Shown: positions 54,266 to 63,564, counted from the first letter of the stretch. The stretch: DNA of 64,000 bases from Lyngbya aestuarii BL J (GCF_000478195.2 NZ_AUZM01000021.1:27623-91622), one strand, 5' to 3'. Notes: generated from the letters alone by a model not told the origin. A program made the numbers and translations.

Positions 54266-55615
54266 TTAAGCCGTATGAAACTCTTTAGATGTTAACTTGT
54301 TAGACTCATTAGAGGAATCAGAAACTGTATTGGAACTTTCTAATACAGACTCATAAACTTCGTGCATTTTCAACGCCTTGTTACTCCAGACAAATTCTTT
54401 GGCTCTTTCAACAGAATTAACAGACATTTGAGTTCGTAATTGTTGATCTTCAACCAATATTTTGATCTTTTCTTTTACCTGTTTCACAAGATATTCACGG
54501 GAACGAGGTTCAATTTTAAATCCTGCTTCTTCTGTGACATATTCGCCAATTCCACCATAATCAACGACAATACAGGGAAGTCCACAAGCCATTGCTTCGA
54601 TTACAACTGCCCCTCCAAATTCTCGAATTGAGGGAAAACAAAATACATCGGCTTGTCTGTAGTAATTAACTGTTTCTTGTTGGGGAATCCAGCCTGCAAA
54701 GTTCACCTGACTACCTAAGTGCAAATCCTGCACCATTTTCTCTAGATTCTCTTTTTCGGAACCATCCCCTACGATTGAAAGTTTAATTCGATTTTGCAGG
54801 GAAGATTTTAATTGACCGATAGCTTCAATGACAACATCTGCACATTTATAAGGAACCAATCGCCCGACAAACAAGAGGTTAATCGGACGATCTGAAATTT
54901 GATATCTTTCTACTTCCATCAGAAAGTCATTCTCAATTCCATTTTCATATAACAGAGAAATGCGATCATCAGGAATAGCAAAGAGTTTTTGCAATAGATT
55001 GAAAGTGTAGGTTGAACCCGCCAAGATATGAGAGGCTTTTTTGTAGGTTTCGACATAACCCGGAATTAGGTATCGGCCTAATGCTCTTAAAAAGTTGAGA
55101 CTGGCACTTTCTTTTTTAGCCGTTTCTTTAAACCCTTCCGGAAAGGGAATACCTCCATTGACAGGGCCTAATAAAAAGGGAGTATTACTCTTTTGACAAG
55201 CTTTGATAATCTTATAAGGATATCGTGGCATCATCGGAGTGATTGCATGAACAATATCGTATTCTCCTTGGAGAACTTGCTGCTTAAAAGCTTGATAAAC
55301 ACGGTGATCAAATTCTGCATAAACCGGATAGCTGAGTAAATGATACAAAGGCCAGTTTACCCGGCCTTTCATCGCTACACTGGCAACCGATTTGTAATAC
55401 TGTTTTATAGCGGAACTTTCGGATATATAAACAACATTATATCCTTTGTTTTCAAGATTGGGTTGATTTCTTGCGTGGGTTACTACGGTGACATCTGCAA
55501 TTTGATAGATTTCTTTAAAGTAGTTAAATCCCTCTAAAGGAACAGATGACCAATCGGGATTACATTGTTCTACGATCAGTAAAATTTTTAATTTTCGATT
55601 GTTTAACGGTTGCAT
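54266..55615 (-). CDS. GT4-family glycosyltransferase
   Basis: A 449-residue GT-B glycosyltransferase. The N-terminal half contains HAITPMMPRYPYKI and LGPVNGGIPFPEGF. The C-terminal half contains LFVGRLVPYKCADVVIEA, IVGDGSEKENLEK, and the E-x7-E motif in REFGGAVVIEAMACGLP. It ends in a Ser-rich tail. It likely adds a sugar to a lipid-linked or exported glycan in the cytoplasm. It is next to the GT-C-like genes and the PMT-type gene, consistent with a surface polysaccharide region. Confidence 0.92.
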   Translation of the reverse strand: MQPLNNRKLKILLIVEQCNPDWSSVPLEGFNYFKEIYQIADVTVVTHARNQPNLENKGYNVVYISESSAIKQYYKSVASVAMKGRVNWPLYHLLSYPVYAEFDHRVYQAFKQQVLQGEYDIVHAITPMMPRYPYKIIKACQKSNTPFLLGPVNGGIPFPEGFKETAKKESASLNFLRALGRYLIPGYVETYKKASHILAGSTYTFNLLQKLFAIPDDRISLLYENGIENDFLMEVERYQISDRPINLLFVGRLVPYKCADVVIEAIGQLKSSLQNRIKLSIVGDGSEKENLEKMVQDLHLGSQVNFAGWIPQQETVNYYRQADVFCFPSIREFGGAVVIEAMACGLPCIVVDYGGIGEYVTEEAGFKIEPRSREYLVKQVKEKIKILVEDQQLRTQMSVNSVERAKEFVWSNKALKMHEVYESVLESSNTVSDSSNESNKLTSKEFHTA

Positions 55616-55760
55616 TTTTCTGTCTCGCCGATGACTGGTTTATTGTTAAAGCGTTTGACATTAGAGGTTTCCTCGGGTTGAAGATCGACTTGGGTTGCTC
55701 TCGCGTCATTATTTTACAATAAATTTTCAATTCCAGTCAATTTATTACGTTAACTTTAAC

Positions 55761-57503
55761 TTAAATTTGATCCGATTCACAGCGGTACATTCGTAAATGG
55801 TAGCCCGGAACTTCAGATTTAAAATCGGGATCATCACTACAGTTGTGCATTTCGGGTTCAAAAGGGGCTGCAAAATTGATTAACCATAAATTCAACGGTC
55901 GGCTAGAAAGATCTACCGTTTGACTCAGCGTGTTCATGGGAATCTCCGGATGACCTAACTTTTGGGCGAGTAAAAATTGGGGAAAATTTGTTAAGGTTCC
56001 CAACCGTTTTAACTGCCAAGCAATACTCATCATTTCTCCAGTTTGTTCGTGACTTTTATGAACGGTAGCAATTAATGTCGGAATATTTGGCGTTAACCGT
56101 TCAGCAATATACTGAGCGGCTAAATCAGAACGATCTGGTTTTTGATAAGCTAAATGAGTTGCAACACTTAATGATCCAATCAACCCTACAAATCCAATCA
56201 ATACAATAACCTTTCGTCGCCAATTCTGTTGTCCAGGATTTTGCCAACTGACCGCAAAGCTCGCTGCAACTAAAAGAATAATTGCTGGAAAATAGGTGAA
56301 ATGATAACGAGCAACCAGTGTTAAGTCAATGCTAAAAACATAGGTGATCGTCAGAATAATTAAAATAGCACTTGCAATTAATCCCGTTAAAATCTCTTGA
56401 GAAAATCGCCAGCTTTGAGATTGTAGTTTCCAACTGTTATAGATTAGTTTCCCCGTAACAATAATCGCTCCCAACAGGATAACGCCTGAAATCACCGAAA
56501 CCAATAACGGCTGATTCTCAACAGGCAACATCACAATCATGGTTGTAATCCAAGCCATTAATCGAACAATCGGTTCAAGAAAATTACCCACCGGATCACC
56601 ATGAAATGTCCAGCGAATCAACTCACTTTCTGGGTTAGAAATATCGAGAAAAATCGGCAGCCAAACTAGACCTCCGATTGTACTCCCGATCATGGCGATA
56701 TAAATATTTTTCCAGACTTTCCAAGACGGAACTTTAAACGGTTTAAATTGACAATTTTTTAACCAAAATCCCCCCATTACTAGACCTTCAGCACCCAGAG
56801 TAAAAATAAAAAAGAAATGAACAGCAATTCCCAGGGTATTGATGATAACCCACAGAAATGCTACCCAAACAGCTAAAGAATTTTTTTGTTGGATTTTATA
56901 AATTGTTGTAATTAAGCAACCAAGGGATGCTATAATCAAAATTACCGCTAAGGTGTAGTGTCGGGCTTCCTGTGCCAAATACACGCCATAGGGAGAAATA
57001 GCCATCAAAGCGGCTGCCATTTGTCCCACGACACGGGAACGAAAAGTAACCCAACCCAATCCAAACATCGCCGGAACGGTAGCCGCCCCCAGTATAGCAC
57101 TCAGCGATCGCGCTCCCCAAATCGACACCAAATCTCCATCCTGACCAAACAGCCACACCCAAACATGAGTCAGCATGAAATACACAGGTGGATGATTGCT
57201 CTCCCGCAGTAAATTTTCAGGTACAGACCCAATCGATAAACTGGCATCTAGTCTTAATGGAGAAAGCAAAGTGTCTAGGGAAATCGGCACATCAAACGGT
57301 AAACTGCGGAAACTCTGGCCTAAACTAAAAACTAATGTCGCAAATTCATCACTCCAGATTGGTTTAGAAGCCAGCAGTATCATCCGTAAGACTAAGGCTA
57401 GTATAAACCAAATCCCCAACCCAACCCAATGAATATGATGACTTCTGAAGCTTTTGTTCAACTTCTTAACGGCGTCTGTGGATAGGGACTTCATAAACTT
57501 CAC
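55761..57503 (-). CDS. ArnT/PMT-type (GT39/GT83-like) membrane glycosyltransferase
   Basis: A 580-residue integral membrane protein of the PMT_2/DUF2029 class. After helix 1 the first external loop has the catalytic-type acidic pair D52-E53 (PIWSDEFATLVFSLG), followed by NHPPVYFMLTHVWVWLFG with the typical HPP-x-Y and WGARSLSAILGAATVPAMFGLG (R-x-x-S). About twelve helices and a small C-terminal domain follow. It transfers a sugar from a polyprenyl-phosphate donor outside the membrane. The acceptor is unknown. Confidence 0.9.
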   Translation of the reverse strand: MKFMKSLSTDAVKKLNKSFRSHHIHWVGLGIWFILALVLRMILLASKPIWSDEFATLVFSLGQSFRSLPFDVPISLDTLLSPLRLDASLSIGSVPENLLRESNHPPVYFMLTHVWVWLFGQDGDLVSIWGARSLSAILGAATVPAMFGLGWVTFRSRVVGQMAAALMAISPYGVYLAQEARHYTLAVILIIASLGCLITTIYKIQQKNSLAVWVAFLWVIINTLGIAVHFFFIFTLGAEGLVMGGFWLKNCQFKPFKVPSWKVWKNIYIAMIGSTIGGLVWLPIFLDISNPESELIRWTFHGDPVGNFLEPIVRLMAWITTMIVMLPVENQPLLVSVISGVILLGAIIVTGKLIYNSWKLQSQSWRFSQEILTGLIASAILIILTITYVFSIDLTLVARYHFTYFPAIILLVAASFAVSWQNPGQQNWRRKVIVLIGFVGLIGSLSVATHLAYQKPDRSDLAAQYIAERLTPNIPTLIATVHKSHEQTGEMMSIAWQLKRLGTLTNFPQFLLAQKLGHPEIPMNTLSQTVDLSSRPLNLWLINFAAPFEPEMHNCSDDPDFKSEVPGYHLRMYRCESDQI

Positions 57504-57547
57504 GTCAGCTTTTCATTAAAAAATATCAAAATTCGCGTTATCGCCGT

Positions 57548-58260
57548 TTAGGTAGGATATTCAGGGCTATCGACAAAATGAACTGTCAACACAGCATAAG
57601 CCATCGGTGAAATTTGGTGAGGATTTCCGGAGGCCGAATCTATTTCTATCGTTTCTACCTGATCACCAAACTCCCGACGCAAACGAACAAAACGTTCAGC
57701 CGGACAAGTTCGAGATCCGCTAAACTGCAAAGCCAATAGATTCACCCCTGGCGTTAATTTAGCGTTAGGTTGAGCAAGTTCTAGATCAGAAATTCCGAGT
57801 GATTGTTTATATTCGGTTGTCATTGAAAAAGATACAGAAGGTTGACTCGCCACAGGTATCAATACCGCATCATCCGCCATTAAAGACAAGACAAAACCTC
57901 TCGTTAACCACATTCCAATAACTCCTACTCCTTTTCCCTGACAACGCTGCGATCATTTCTCGACAAAGCGCTCTTAACCAGTTGGTAATCGGATTAGAGT
58001 GATGTTTAGCAAAACAGTCAAATTTTTGACTAATAAAAATTTTAACAGCAAACGCTCAGGTTTGGGGAGTTGATAAAGATTGGTTAGGCTGACCAAAAAG
58101 CAAGGGAAAAAAAACGGTATAGCCAGCCCTGACAATTCTTCTGGGGAGTTCCACACATTCCGGGATTATTCCGGATCATTCATTTCAAATCATAACAGCC
58201 GGCTCCTTTTCTGCCCTAAAGTAGAATTCTGAAGATCCTTCTAAGGTACTCAGACAAATT
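57548..58260 (-). pseudogene. Dienelactone hydrolase family pseudogene with stops and a frameshift
   Basis: An intact 121-codon frame at 57548-57913 is only the C-terminal half of a dienelactone hydrolase-like protein: VSQPS-type and FALQFSGSRTCPAERF blocks, and a PHQI block matching the family PHGI/GNPH region. Reading upstream on the same strand restores the rest: GVGVIGMWLTRGF with the nucleophile position G-M-W-L-T where the family has G-x-C-x-G, NPITNWLRALCRE in another frame (frameshift near 57935-57950), AGYTVFFPLLFGQPNQ and SGIIPECVEL further up, with TGA stops interrupting at about 58055 and two more near 58170-58190. The catalytic Cys is replaced by Trp. It is a recent-looking, still readable dead gene. 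Confidence 0.8.
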
Positions 58261-58315
58261 AGATTTTTCTTTTCTTTTCAAGGGATGAATAGTTTAAATA
58301 TCTTTGAGTTAACCT

Positions 58316-59908
58316 TTAAAAACTGCGTTCAATTTTCAAAGATTGACCCATCGATATTTTTTTAATCTCCGGTGTTAAATCTAACCATGGTTGTAATTGA
58401 CCGGGTTGAAACGTCCGACTCATTACTACATAAATAGACGTTTGATCGCTACCAATTCCGGCAGAAGTTACCCCTTTCCAAGAAGCAGAAGATAATTCGT
58501 CTGTGATTTTCCATTGATGATTTTCCCACTTAAAATTTCGTTTAAACCGAAAAGGAGCAGGTTGCTTTCCAGTGATTAATATTTTTTGTAAAAGTTTCCG
58601 AATTAAGTTCGGGAAAAAACGCCCAAACGTTAGCATGACTACTCGTAATATAATTAACTTAATGGGAGACATTTGGGTTTGTTTTGCCCAACCGAGTTGT
58701 CCTTCTATTGTAATCTCATCTTGTTGGACTTTAACTTGATAAGAATCCATTAAATGACTGACTGCATTTTTTAACTTTCTTCCTTGTCGAACTTGTAAAG
58801 ATAAATGAGTATCAGAAGCGACTAAATTATCTGCATCAAATAACTTAAAAACTCCCCCTTTATTCAGTGCAATATATAACTCAACTCCAGGTCGGCGTTT
58901 AATCAAAATCTGCGCTTCCTGCAACCAAATACTTCCCACATCACGCGGCATGGGTTGAGGACGTTCCGGAATAAAATCTTGCCACGCTAAGAGATAATTC
59001 CAAGTATGATGACCAATAATATGATCATCACCATAACAGGGGGCTAAACCCTTTTCTAAGCCTTGCAAAAATTGATCATTAATTCGCAGTGCATCTGGAA
59101 GCCAAAGCCCCACCAACTCAAAGCCATGAGGAAAGAAGTTATAAGTATTGCGACTGGCATATTCGCCCCCATAGCTACCATCTGGATGAATAAAATGAGC
59201 CGCTAATTCAACCGCTTTGGAAAGCACATCTTTTAAGCGATTATCAGGTTTCAGACGATCAAGTTGTGCTAAAATAGAAATGGTTAAAGTATGATAGCCT
59301 GGGTCACAACCTTCGTATTCTTTAAACCATCCTTCTGAACTTTGCCAAGATAATAACCGTTCTAAACGAGTCGCTATTGTTCGTCGCCATTTAGAGGTTT
59401 GTAACAGTTGTCCTAAGCGTTCTAAACACAAAATAATTAACGCTTCATGGTTCGATAATTGACCGCTTTCGTAGTGACTAGCCAGCCAATTTGCTCGACG
59501 TTCAAAAAATTTTAACGCCTCATAATCCATCAACCCGAGTAATATATAACTTTCTAGACCTGCCAGTAAAGAAAAAGCCGCTGCTCCTGCCGCTCGTTCA
59601 AAGGGAAAATAATCATCACAGGAACCATCTCGATGGGCAGTATGTGCTGCGTAAAGAATGCCTGCTTCTACCCATTCTCGCAACATGGGTTGTTGATAAT
59701 AAGGGTTCTCTGGAATATTAGTCTCATACGCCAGAGCTAACGGCCAGACAAACTCCTGCGCCATTCCACTGGGGAAATCAATAATTTTATAATGCCAAAA
59801 ATTGCGGTCAAAACAGCCATAGGTTGGGCTGTGGGGATTGCGGTCTAACAGAGTTAGAATTTTAGGAATTTGGGCTAGGGCTTCACGGGCGAATAGGTCT
59901 CTACTCAC
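58316..59908 (-). CDS. Large conserved protein with an (alpha/alpha) toroid-like domain
   Basis: A 530-residue soluble protein. The first 310 residues contain repeated helical pairs rich in Trp, His and Tyr: DRNFWHYKIIDFPSGMAQEFVWPLALAYE, AGILYAAHTAHRDGSCDDYFPFERAAGAAAFS, and GGEYASRNTYNFFPHGFELVGLW (each seen as a pattern). These suit an (alpha/alpha)6 toroid like heparinase II/III or glycoside hydrolase enzymes. Residues 320-530 are beta-rich, fitting the second heparinase-like beta-sandwich. No signal peptide is seen. It is encoded upstream of a glycosyltransferase region, and may act in polysaccharide metabolism. The exact family is not certain. Confidence 0.7.
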   Translation of the reverse strand: MSRDLFAREALAQIPKILTLLDRNPHSPTYGCFDRNFWHYKIIDFPSGMAQEFVWPLALAYETNIPENPYYQQPMLREWVEAGILYAAHTAHRDGSCDDYFPFERAAGAAAFSLLAGLESYILLGLMDYEALKFFERRANWLASHYESGQLSNHEALIILCLERLGQLLQTSKWRRTIATRLERLLSWQSSEGWFKEYEGCDPGYHTLTISILAQLDRLKPDNRLKDVLSKAVELAAHFIHPDGSYGGEYASRNTYNFFPHGFELVGLWLPDALRINDQFLQGLEKGLAPCYGDDHIIGHHTWNYLLAWQDFIPERPQPMPRDVGSIWLQEAQILIKRRPGVELYIALNKGGVFKLFDADNLVASDTHLSLQVRQGRKLKNAVSHLMDSYQVKVQQDEITIEGQLGWAKQTQMSPIKLIILRVVMLTFGRFFPNLIRKLLQKILITGKQPAPFRFKRNFKWENHQWKITDELSSASWKGVTSAGIGSDQTSIYVVMSRTFQPGQLQPWLDLTPEIKKISMGQSLKIERSF

Positions 59909-60054
59909 GATTTAAAACAGAAGTTTGCGAATGCACAGAATATTAATATAACACCTCATTTTACCAGGTTAATCAATAAAATCTCTATCCTCAGATTTGA
60001 GAATAGAGACTCAGTTTTGCAAGAGTTTAACGCTAGGGTCTACAGGTGATGAGT

Positions 60055-60291
60055 CTATAGGCGAGTATGGGAACCATCACAGAAGGGTGTATTCTTTGTA
60101 TATTTACAGAGACAGAGGGCGACAGATTTTTTTTCAGTGAGTTCAAATACAACTGGGGTAAATTCTGTTCCTTGATGAGAACCATCACAGAAGGGTTGTT
60201 TAGCTGAATGACCACAACTACACCAATAGTAAGTGCCGGGTTCAAGTTCCATTACTGTTGGTTTTTTATCAAAAATTTTGGGTTCGCTCAT
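60055..60291 (-). CDS. Tandem CDGSH iron-sulfur protein
   Basis: A 78-residue protein with two CDGSH-type [2Fe-2S] motifs: C-S-C-G-H...PFCDGSH (about 24-43) and C-L-C...TPFCDGSH (about 59-75). Each has the Cys3-His ligand set (C-x-C-x2-(S/T)-x3-P-x-C-D-G-(S/T)-H). Single-domain relatives include mitoNEET and the tandem type includes Miner2-like proteins. A soluble electron-transfer or cluster-donor role is inferred. It has its own short transcript; the ATG follows an AGGAG site. Confidence 0.92.
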   Translation of the reverse strand: MSEPKIFDKKPTVMELEPGTYYWCSCGHSAKQPFCDGSHQGTEFTPVVFELTEKKSVALCLCKYTKNTPFCDGSHTRL

Positions 60292-60560
60292 CGTATTTGT
60301 GTTCTCCTATTTTGAAGGTTTTATCTCTAGTTTTAGTTTAGGGTAATCTTTTTGACGTGAAAAGTAGATACTTTGAAGTGGGTTAGTATCCTAGAAGATA
60401 CTGGAGTTAAAAAATAACCGATCAAAACCTATAGATTAATTAGTATAACTCTCCGTAGTTTTTCGTTTGAGTTTAAATACAAAAAAATACGCCTACAGGA
60501 AAAATAGACGCAGTAGTTTTTCAAAAAAGGTAGAGTTTAAAAGCTGTTATTTTTTCAGGT
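60292..60560. other. Spacer between the CDGSH and EamA genes
   Basis: 269 bases, AT-rich, with no clear gene or terminator. Confidence 0.35.
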
Positions 60561-62270
60561 TTAAGCAGCTTTTTTCTTAGCCTTGACTAGACGTTCAAAA
60601 CTCATAGCACCGACCCCTAAAATCACCAAAGCCATACCAAGAATTTGCTTAGGGGTTAAAGCTTCACCAATGATAAAAAAGGCAAATAAAGCCGTTAAAG
60701 CGGGGCCAGATGTACCAATAATTGAAGCCAATGCAGCACCCGCAGAACGAATGGCAAAGTTCTGAAACAGATAGCTACAAAGGGTGAGAACACCGAGAAC
60801 AACTCCACCAAACATTAAACCTTGCCAAACATTGACATCAACATCCATACTCAAGTTGTCAGGCAAGAAGATTAAACTCACACAACAGAAGACAAAAATC
60901 GAAGCAAAATTCACCAAACTAAACGGAATGGGATGCAACTTTCCGGCTGCCATTTGTGTCAGTAATACATATCCGGCAAAAGCAACCCCAGCACCCACCG
61001 ATGCAATGATTCCCACTTGAGTATTTCCGGCTGCACCCCCAAAGAAACTCGGAAGACAGAGAACACCTCCGCCTAGAATGATCACCATAGCAATCACACG
61101 AATTAACGTCGGGCGATCGCCAAACAGCCCCCAAGAAGCCAAAACCGTGACAATAGGATAGATAAAGAAAATTGTAATCGCAATGCCAGTTGGAATCTCT
61201 CCAATGGCAATATAGATGCACACTTGAGACAAAAACAAAAAGAACCCGCTACCAATGACGGTTAACATCAAAGAAGTATCACGGGACTGAATAAAGCGTT
61301 TCATATCGCTCCAAACTGCCGGATACAAAAAAGTGGCAACAACAGGCATTAAAGCCATAACCACAATCATTCGGAGTAACAGAATTAACAGCGAATTCCC
61401 GAGTCCCGGTGAGATAATTCCCTCAATTTCAAATAACCCAAAAATCTGACGAGGTTCAGGACCTTGGAGAATAATTTTGAGACAAACGTTAAACAACGAC
61501 AGCGCGACGGCGGACATTAACGCCAAGAATAAACCCAACTGTACTGAGGAAGTAGGTTGAGTGGGTGGAGAGGGGGGTTTTGAGCCTTCTATAACCGTTG
61601 GTTGAGGACGCACAGGGCTAACGGACGGTTTTGTTGAGGTTTCAGGTTGATTTTCCCCGTTTGGGATCGCAGAACGATCAATTTGATTTTTTAAGCGGCT
61701 AACGACTGTTTCTAGCAACATCTCAACTTGCTGTTCGAGACTTTGCATATGAGATAACCGTTGCGATAAGTCGCTTTGGTAAGTGCTTAACTCCTGCTGC
61801 AATTCACGAAATGTATCATTGAGACTGGTATCTAAAACCGCTTCCAACTCCGTCGCACTTAAATCAGACTGTAAAGAAGACGGGAGTTGCAACCCCGAGG
61901 GATCAGTTGTTAGGAGGGGTTGGTCAGAGGATGTTCTCAGCCGATTAATTCGTGCGACTAACTCCCGTTGTAGGTTACTAGCTAACACCTGAGCAAGCTG
62001 TTTCAGCCAGACTTGTTGTTGGGCGAATTGCCGCTCAGAAAGGGCTTGTTGGTGTTGATTTTGTAACTTGTCGTACTGGTGATGGAGTTGTTCAATATTT
62101 TCAATTAGGCGGTTTTTATCTTTCTGAAGCCGTTCAATGTCAGCAGATAATTCATGTTTAACCTGTTGATGGACCGTTTCGAGTTGCTCAATTAAAGAAC
62201 TCAAGATGGCTTCCGATGATCGAGTTTCCCCAGATCTAGAAGGTGGCGGTTGATTATCTTGTATGCCCAT
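60561..62270 (-). CDS. EamA/DMT-family transporter with a long N-terminal coiled coil
   Basis: A 569-residue protein. Residues about 18-200 are a soluble heptad-rich coiled coil (Gln/Leu-rich, EQLETVHQQVKHELSADIERLQKDKNRL and later HMQSLEQQVEMLLETVVSRL), and about 205-240 a Pro-rich linker. About 245-562 form ten membrane helices of the EamA drug/metabolite transporter type, with the paired repeats FYPIVTVLASWGLFGDRPTLIRVIAMVIILGG and the final FFIIGEALTPKQILGMALVILGVG. Such an N-terminal coiled coil is unusual for EamA proteins, which are normally about 300 residues. It may tether the transporter to another protein. Confidence 0.88.
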   Translation of the reverse strand: MGIQDNQPPPSRSGETRSSEAILSSLIEQLETVHQQVKHELSADIERLQKDKNRLIENIEQLHHQYDKLQNQHQQALSERQFAQQQVWLKQLAQVLASNLQRELVARINRLRTSSDQPLLTTDPSGLQLPSSLQSDLSATELEAVLDTSLNDTFRELQQELSTYQSDLSQRLSHMQSLEQQVEMLLETVVSRLKNQIDRSAIPNGENQPETSTKPSVSPVRPQPTVIEGSKPPSPPTQPTSSVQLGLFLALMSAVALSLFNVCLKIILQGPEPRQIFGLFEIEGIISPGLGNSLLILLLRMIVVMALMPVVATFLYPAVWSDMKRFIQSRDTSLMLTVIGSGFFLFLSQVCIYIAIGEIPTGIAITIFFIYPIVTVLASWGLFGDRPTLIRVIAMVIILGGGVLCLPSFFGGAAGNTQVGIIASVGAGVAFAGYVLLTQMAAGKLHPIPFSLVNFASIFVFCCVSLIFLPDNLSMDVDVNVWQGLMFGGVVLGVLTLCSYLFQNFAIRSAGAALASIIGTSGPALTALFAFFIIGEALTPKQILGMALVILGVGAMSFERLVKAKKKAA

Positions 62271-62713
62271 TAGCGATTAACCTCTCAATGGATTTGCGAG
62301 TTGGAGCTAATCCGCCGCCAGCAGCTCTACGCCTTGGAGTGCGACTGTTTTCCCAAAAAGGGATGCAAGAAAGGCACAACGGGTAACAATGGCGGGGCGG
62401 GATTGGTATTTCCTGCTTCTCACTTCAAACTAGGGGTGAAGTTTTCACCCTCTAATCATTAGGATACCCTTACAGATGGAGGCTGTGATCTTTCTAGGCT
62501 GTCCCAACTTCCCCCAGGATGTTTTGAATCAAGTCGCACAATTGCAGAGCAAAGTGTTGCACTTTGGAGTATCTGATGCCTGCTTGATTGATCTCCGGTG
62601 GGAGATTGAGGCGTTCGAGGGCGGACTTGCAACCTATAATAACCTCTCAGGTACAGTTAATAGGGAATAGGCGCTTCTAGCAATAGGGAAAAGGGGAAAG
62701 GGGAAAGGCAACA

Positions 62714-62791
62714 GGCAATAGGCGCTCATGCAAAAGGCAACAGGCGCTCATACAAAAGGCAATAGGCGCTCATGCAATAGGCAACAGGCAA
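62714..62791 (+). repeat. 22-bp tandem repeat, about 3.5 copies
   Basis: GGC-AAYAGGCGCTCATRCAAAA repeats at 62714-62735, 62736-62757 and 62758-62779, with a partial fourth copy. Copies differ at one or two bases. There are no spacers between copies, so this is not a CRISPR array. Confidence 0.85.
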
Positions 62792-62920
62792 GATCTCCCC
62801 ACCTCCCCCTGCACCCCACCTCCCCACCTCCCCACCTCGCAACTCCCCACCTCCCCCTGCACCCCCCCTCCCCACCTCGCAACTCCCCACCTCCCCACCT
62901 CCCTACCTCCCCACCTCCCG
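62792..62920 (+). repeat. C-rich low-complexity tract
   Basis: About 130 bases built from CTCCCCAC units, with a longer block (CCCCACCTCGCAACTCCCC) present twice. There is strong strand asymmetry (almost no G on the plus strand). It ends just before the rplS promoter. Confidence 0.85.
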
Positions 62921-62929
62921 CTCATGGGA

Positions 62930-62959
62930 TTGACCAATAATCTAACGCATGAGTATAAT
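62930..62959 (+). promoter_or_regulatory. rplS promoter
   Basis: TTGACC (62930-62935), an 18-base spacer, then TATAAT (62954-62959), a near-perfect sigma-70-type promoter. The transcript would start around 62966, giving a leader of about 20 bases before the rplS ATG. Confidence 0.75.
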
Positions 62960-62986
62960 AATGGATCGTGAGTTTTGTATGTGATC

Positions 62987-63370
62987 ATGCACACGAAAGA
63001 GATTATCCGTTCGATAGAAACCGAAGAGATCGAAAATCTCAAAAGTCAGAAGAAACAGGAACTTCCCCTGATTTATGTCGGCGATACCGTCAAAGTTGGA
63101 GTCCGAATTCGAGAAGGGGGAAAAGAGCGGATTCAGCCCTATGAAGGGACTGTGATCGCCATGCGAAATGGTGGAATCAATGAAACGATTACGGTACGCA
63201 AGATTTTCCAAGGGGTAGGAGTGGAACGGGTTTTCCTGTTACATTCTCCTCGAATTGCGAGTATCACCGTTATCCGTAGAGGTCGAGTCCGGCGGGCGAA
63301 GCTTTATTATCTGCGCGATCGCATTGGTAAGGCAACCCGAGTCAAGCAACGTTTTGACCGTCCCGTTTAA
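62987..63370 (+). CDS. rplS: 50S ribosomal protein L19
   Basis: L19 sits at the 30S-50S interface. The protein is 127 residues from ATG 62987 (an upstream in-frame TTG at 62975 lies within the very short leader and is not preferred). Family blocks: [28 protein letters not shown], the [26 protein letters not shown] region, and the basic tail [21 protein letters not shown]. It has no obvious Shine-Dalgarno sequence. It is followed by tRNA-Trp and secE, the usual cyanobacterial order. Confidence 0.97.
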   Translation: MHTKEIIRSIETEEIENLKSQKKQELPLIYVGDTVKVGVRIREGGKERIQPYEGTVIAMRNGGINETITVRKIFQGVGVERVFLLHSPRIASITVIRRGRVRRAKLYYLRDRIGKATRVKQRFDRPV

Positions 63371-63427
63371 CACTCTCTGCTGACGCCTGATGAGCTGCTG
63401 ACTGTCTCCAAATTTTTTCGCAATTTT

Positions 63428-63458
63428 TTGCAGTTCAGCCAGCAGAATATGTTATACT
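63428..63458 (+). promoter_or_regulatory. Probable promoter of tRNA-Trp
   Basis: TTGCAG (63428-63433) and TATACT (63453-63458) are 19 bases apart. The -10 is preceded by TGT (extended -10, TGTTATACT), which can make up for the long spacer. It lies 34 bases before the tRNA. Confidence 0.55.
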
Positions 63459-63491
63459 AGAAAAAGCGTCAGTAAATTAGCGGCAGCGATG

Positions 63492-63564
63492 CGTCCTTAG
63501 TTCAGTTGGTAGAACGCAGGTCTCCAAAACCTGATGTCGAGGGTTCGAGTCCTTCAGGGCGCGC
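63492..63564 (+). tRNA. trnW: tRNA-Trp (anticodon CCA)
   Basis: A 73-base cloverleaf: acceptor GCGTCCT pairs with AGGGCGC (one T-G), a D-arm with GTTCAGTTGGTAGAAC, anticodon loop CTCCAAA with CCA, and a T-arm GAGGGTTCGAGTCCTTC. The discriminator base is G and CCA is not encoded. It sits between rplS and secE. Confidence 0.95.

Larger units (their letters stand above)
62271..62986. other. Repeat-rich spacer upstream of rplS
   Basis: 716 bases. A 64-codon plus-strand frame at 62476-62670 has ordinary composition but no ribosome-binding site or recognised motif. It is followed by a 22-bp tandem repeat (62714-62791) and a C-rich tract (62792-62920), then the rplS promoter. Confidence 0.5.

Noticed and set aside
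62476..62670. 64-codon plus-strand frame before the 22-bp repeats
   Set aside because: No ribosome site and no motif; might be a relic but cannot be supported.
62714..62920. CRISPR array in the repeat-rich tract
   Set aside because: The repeats are contiguous without unique spacers and no cas genes are nearby.
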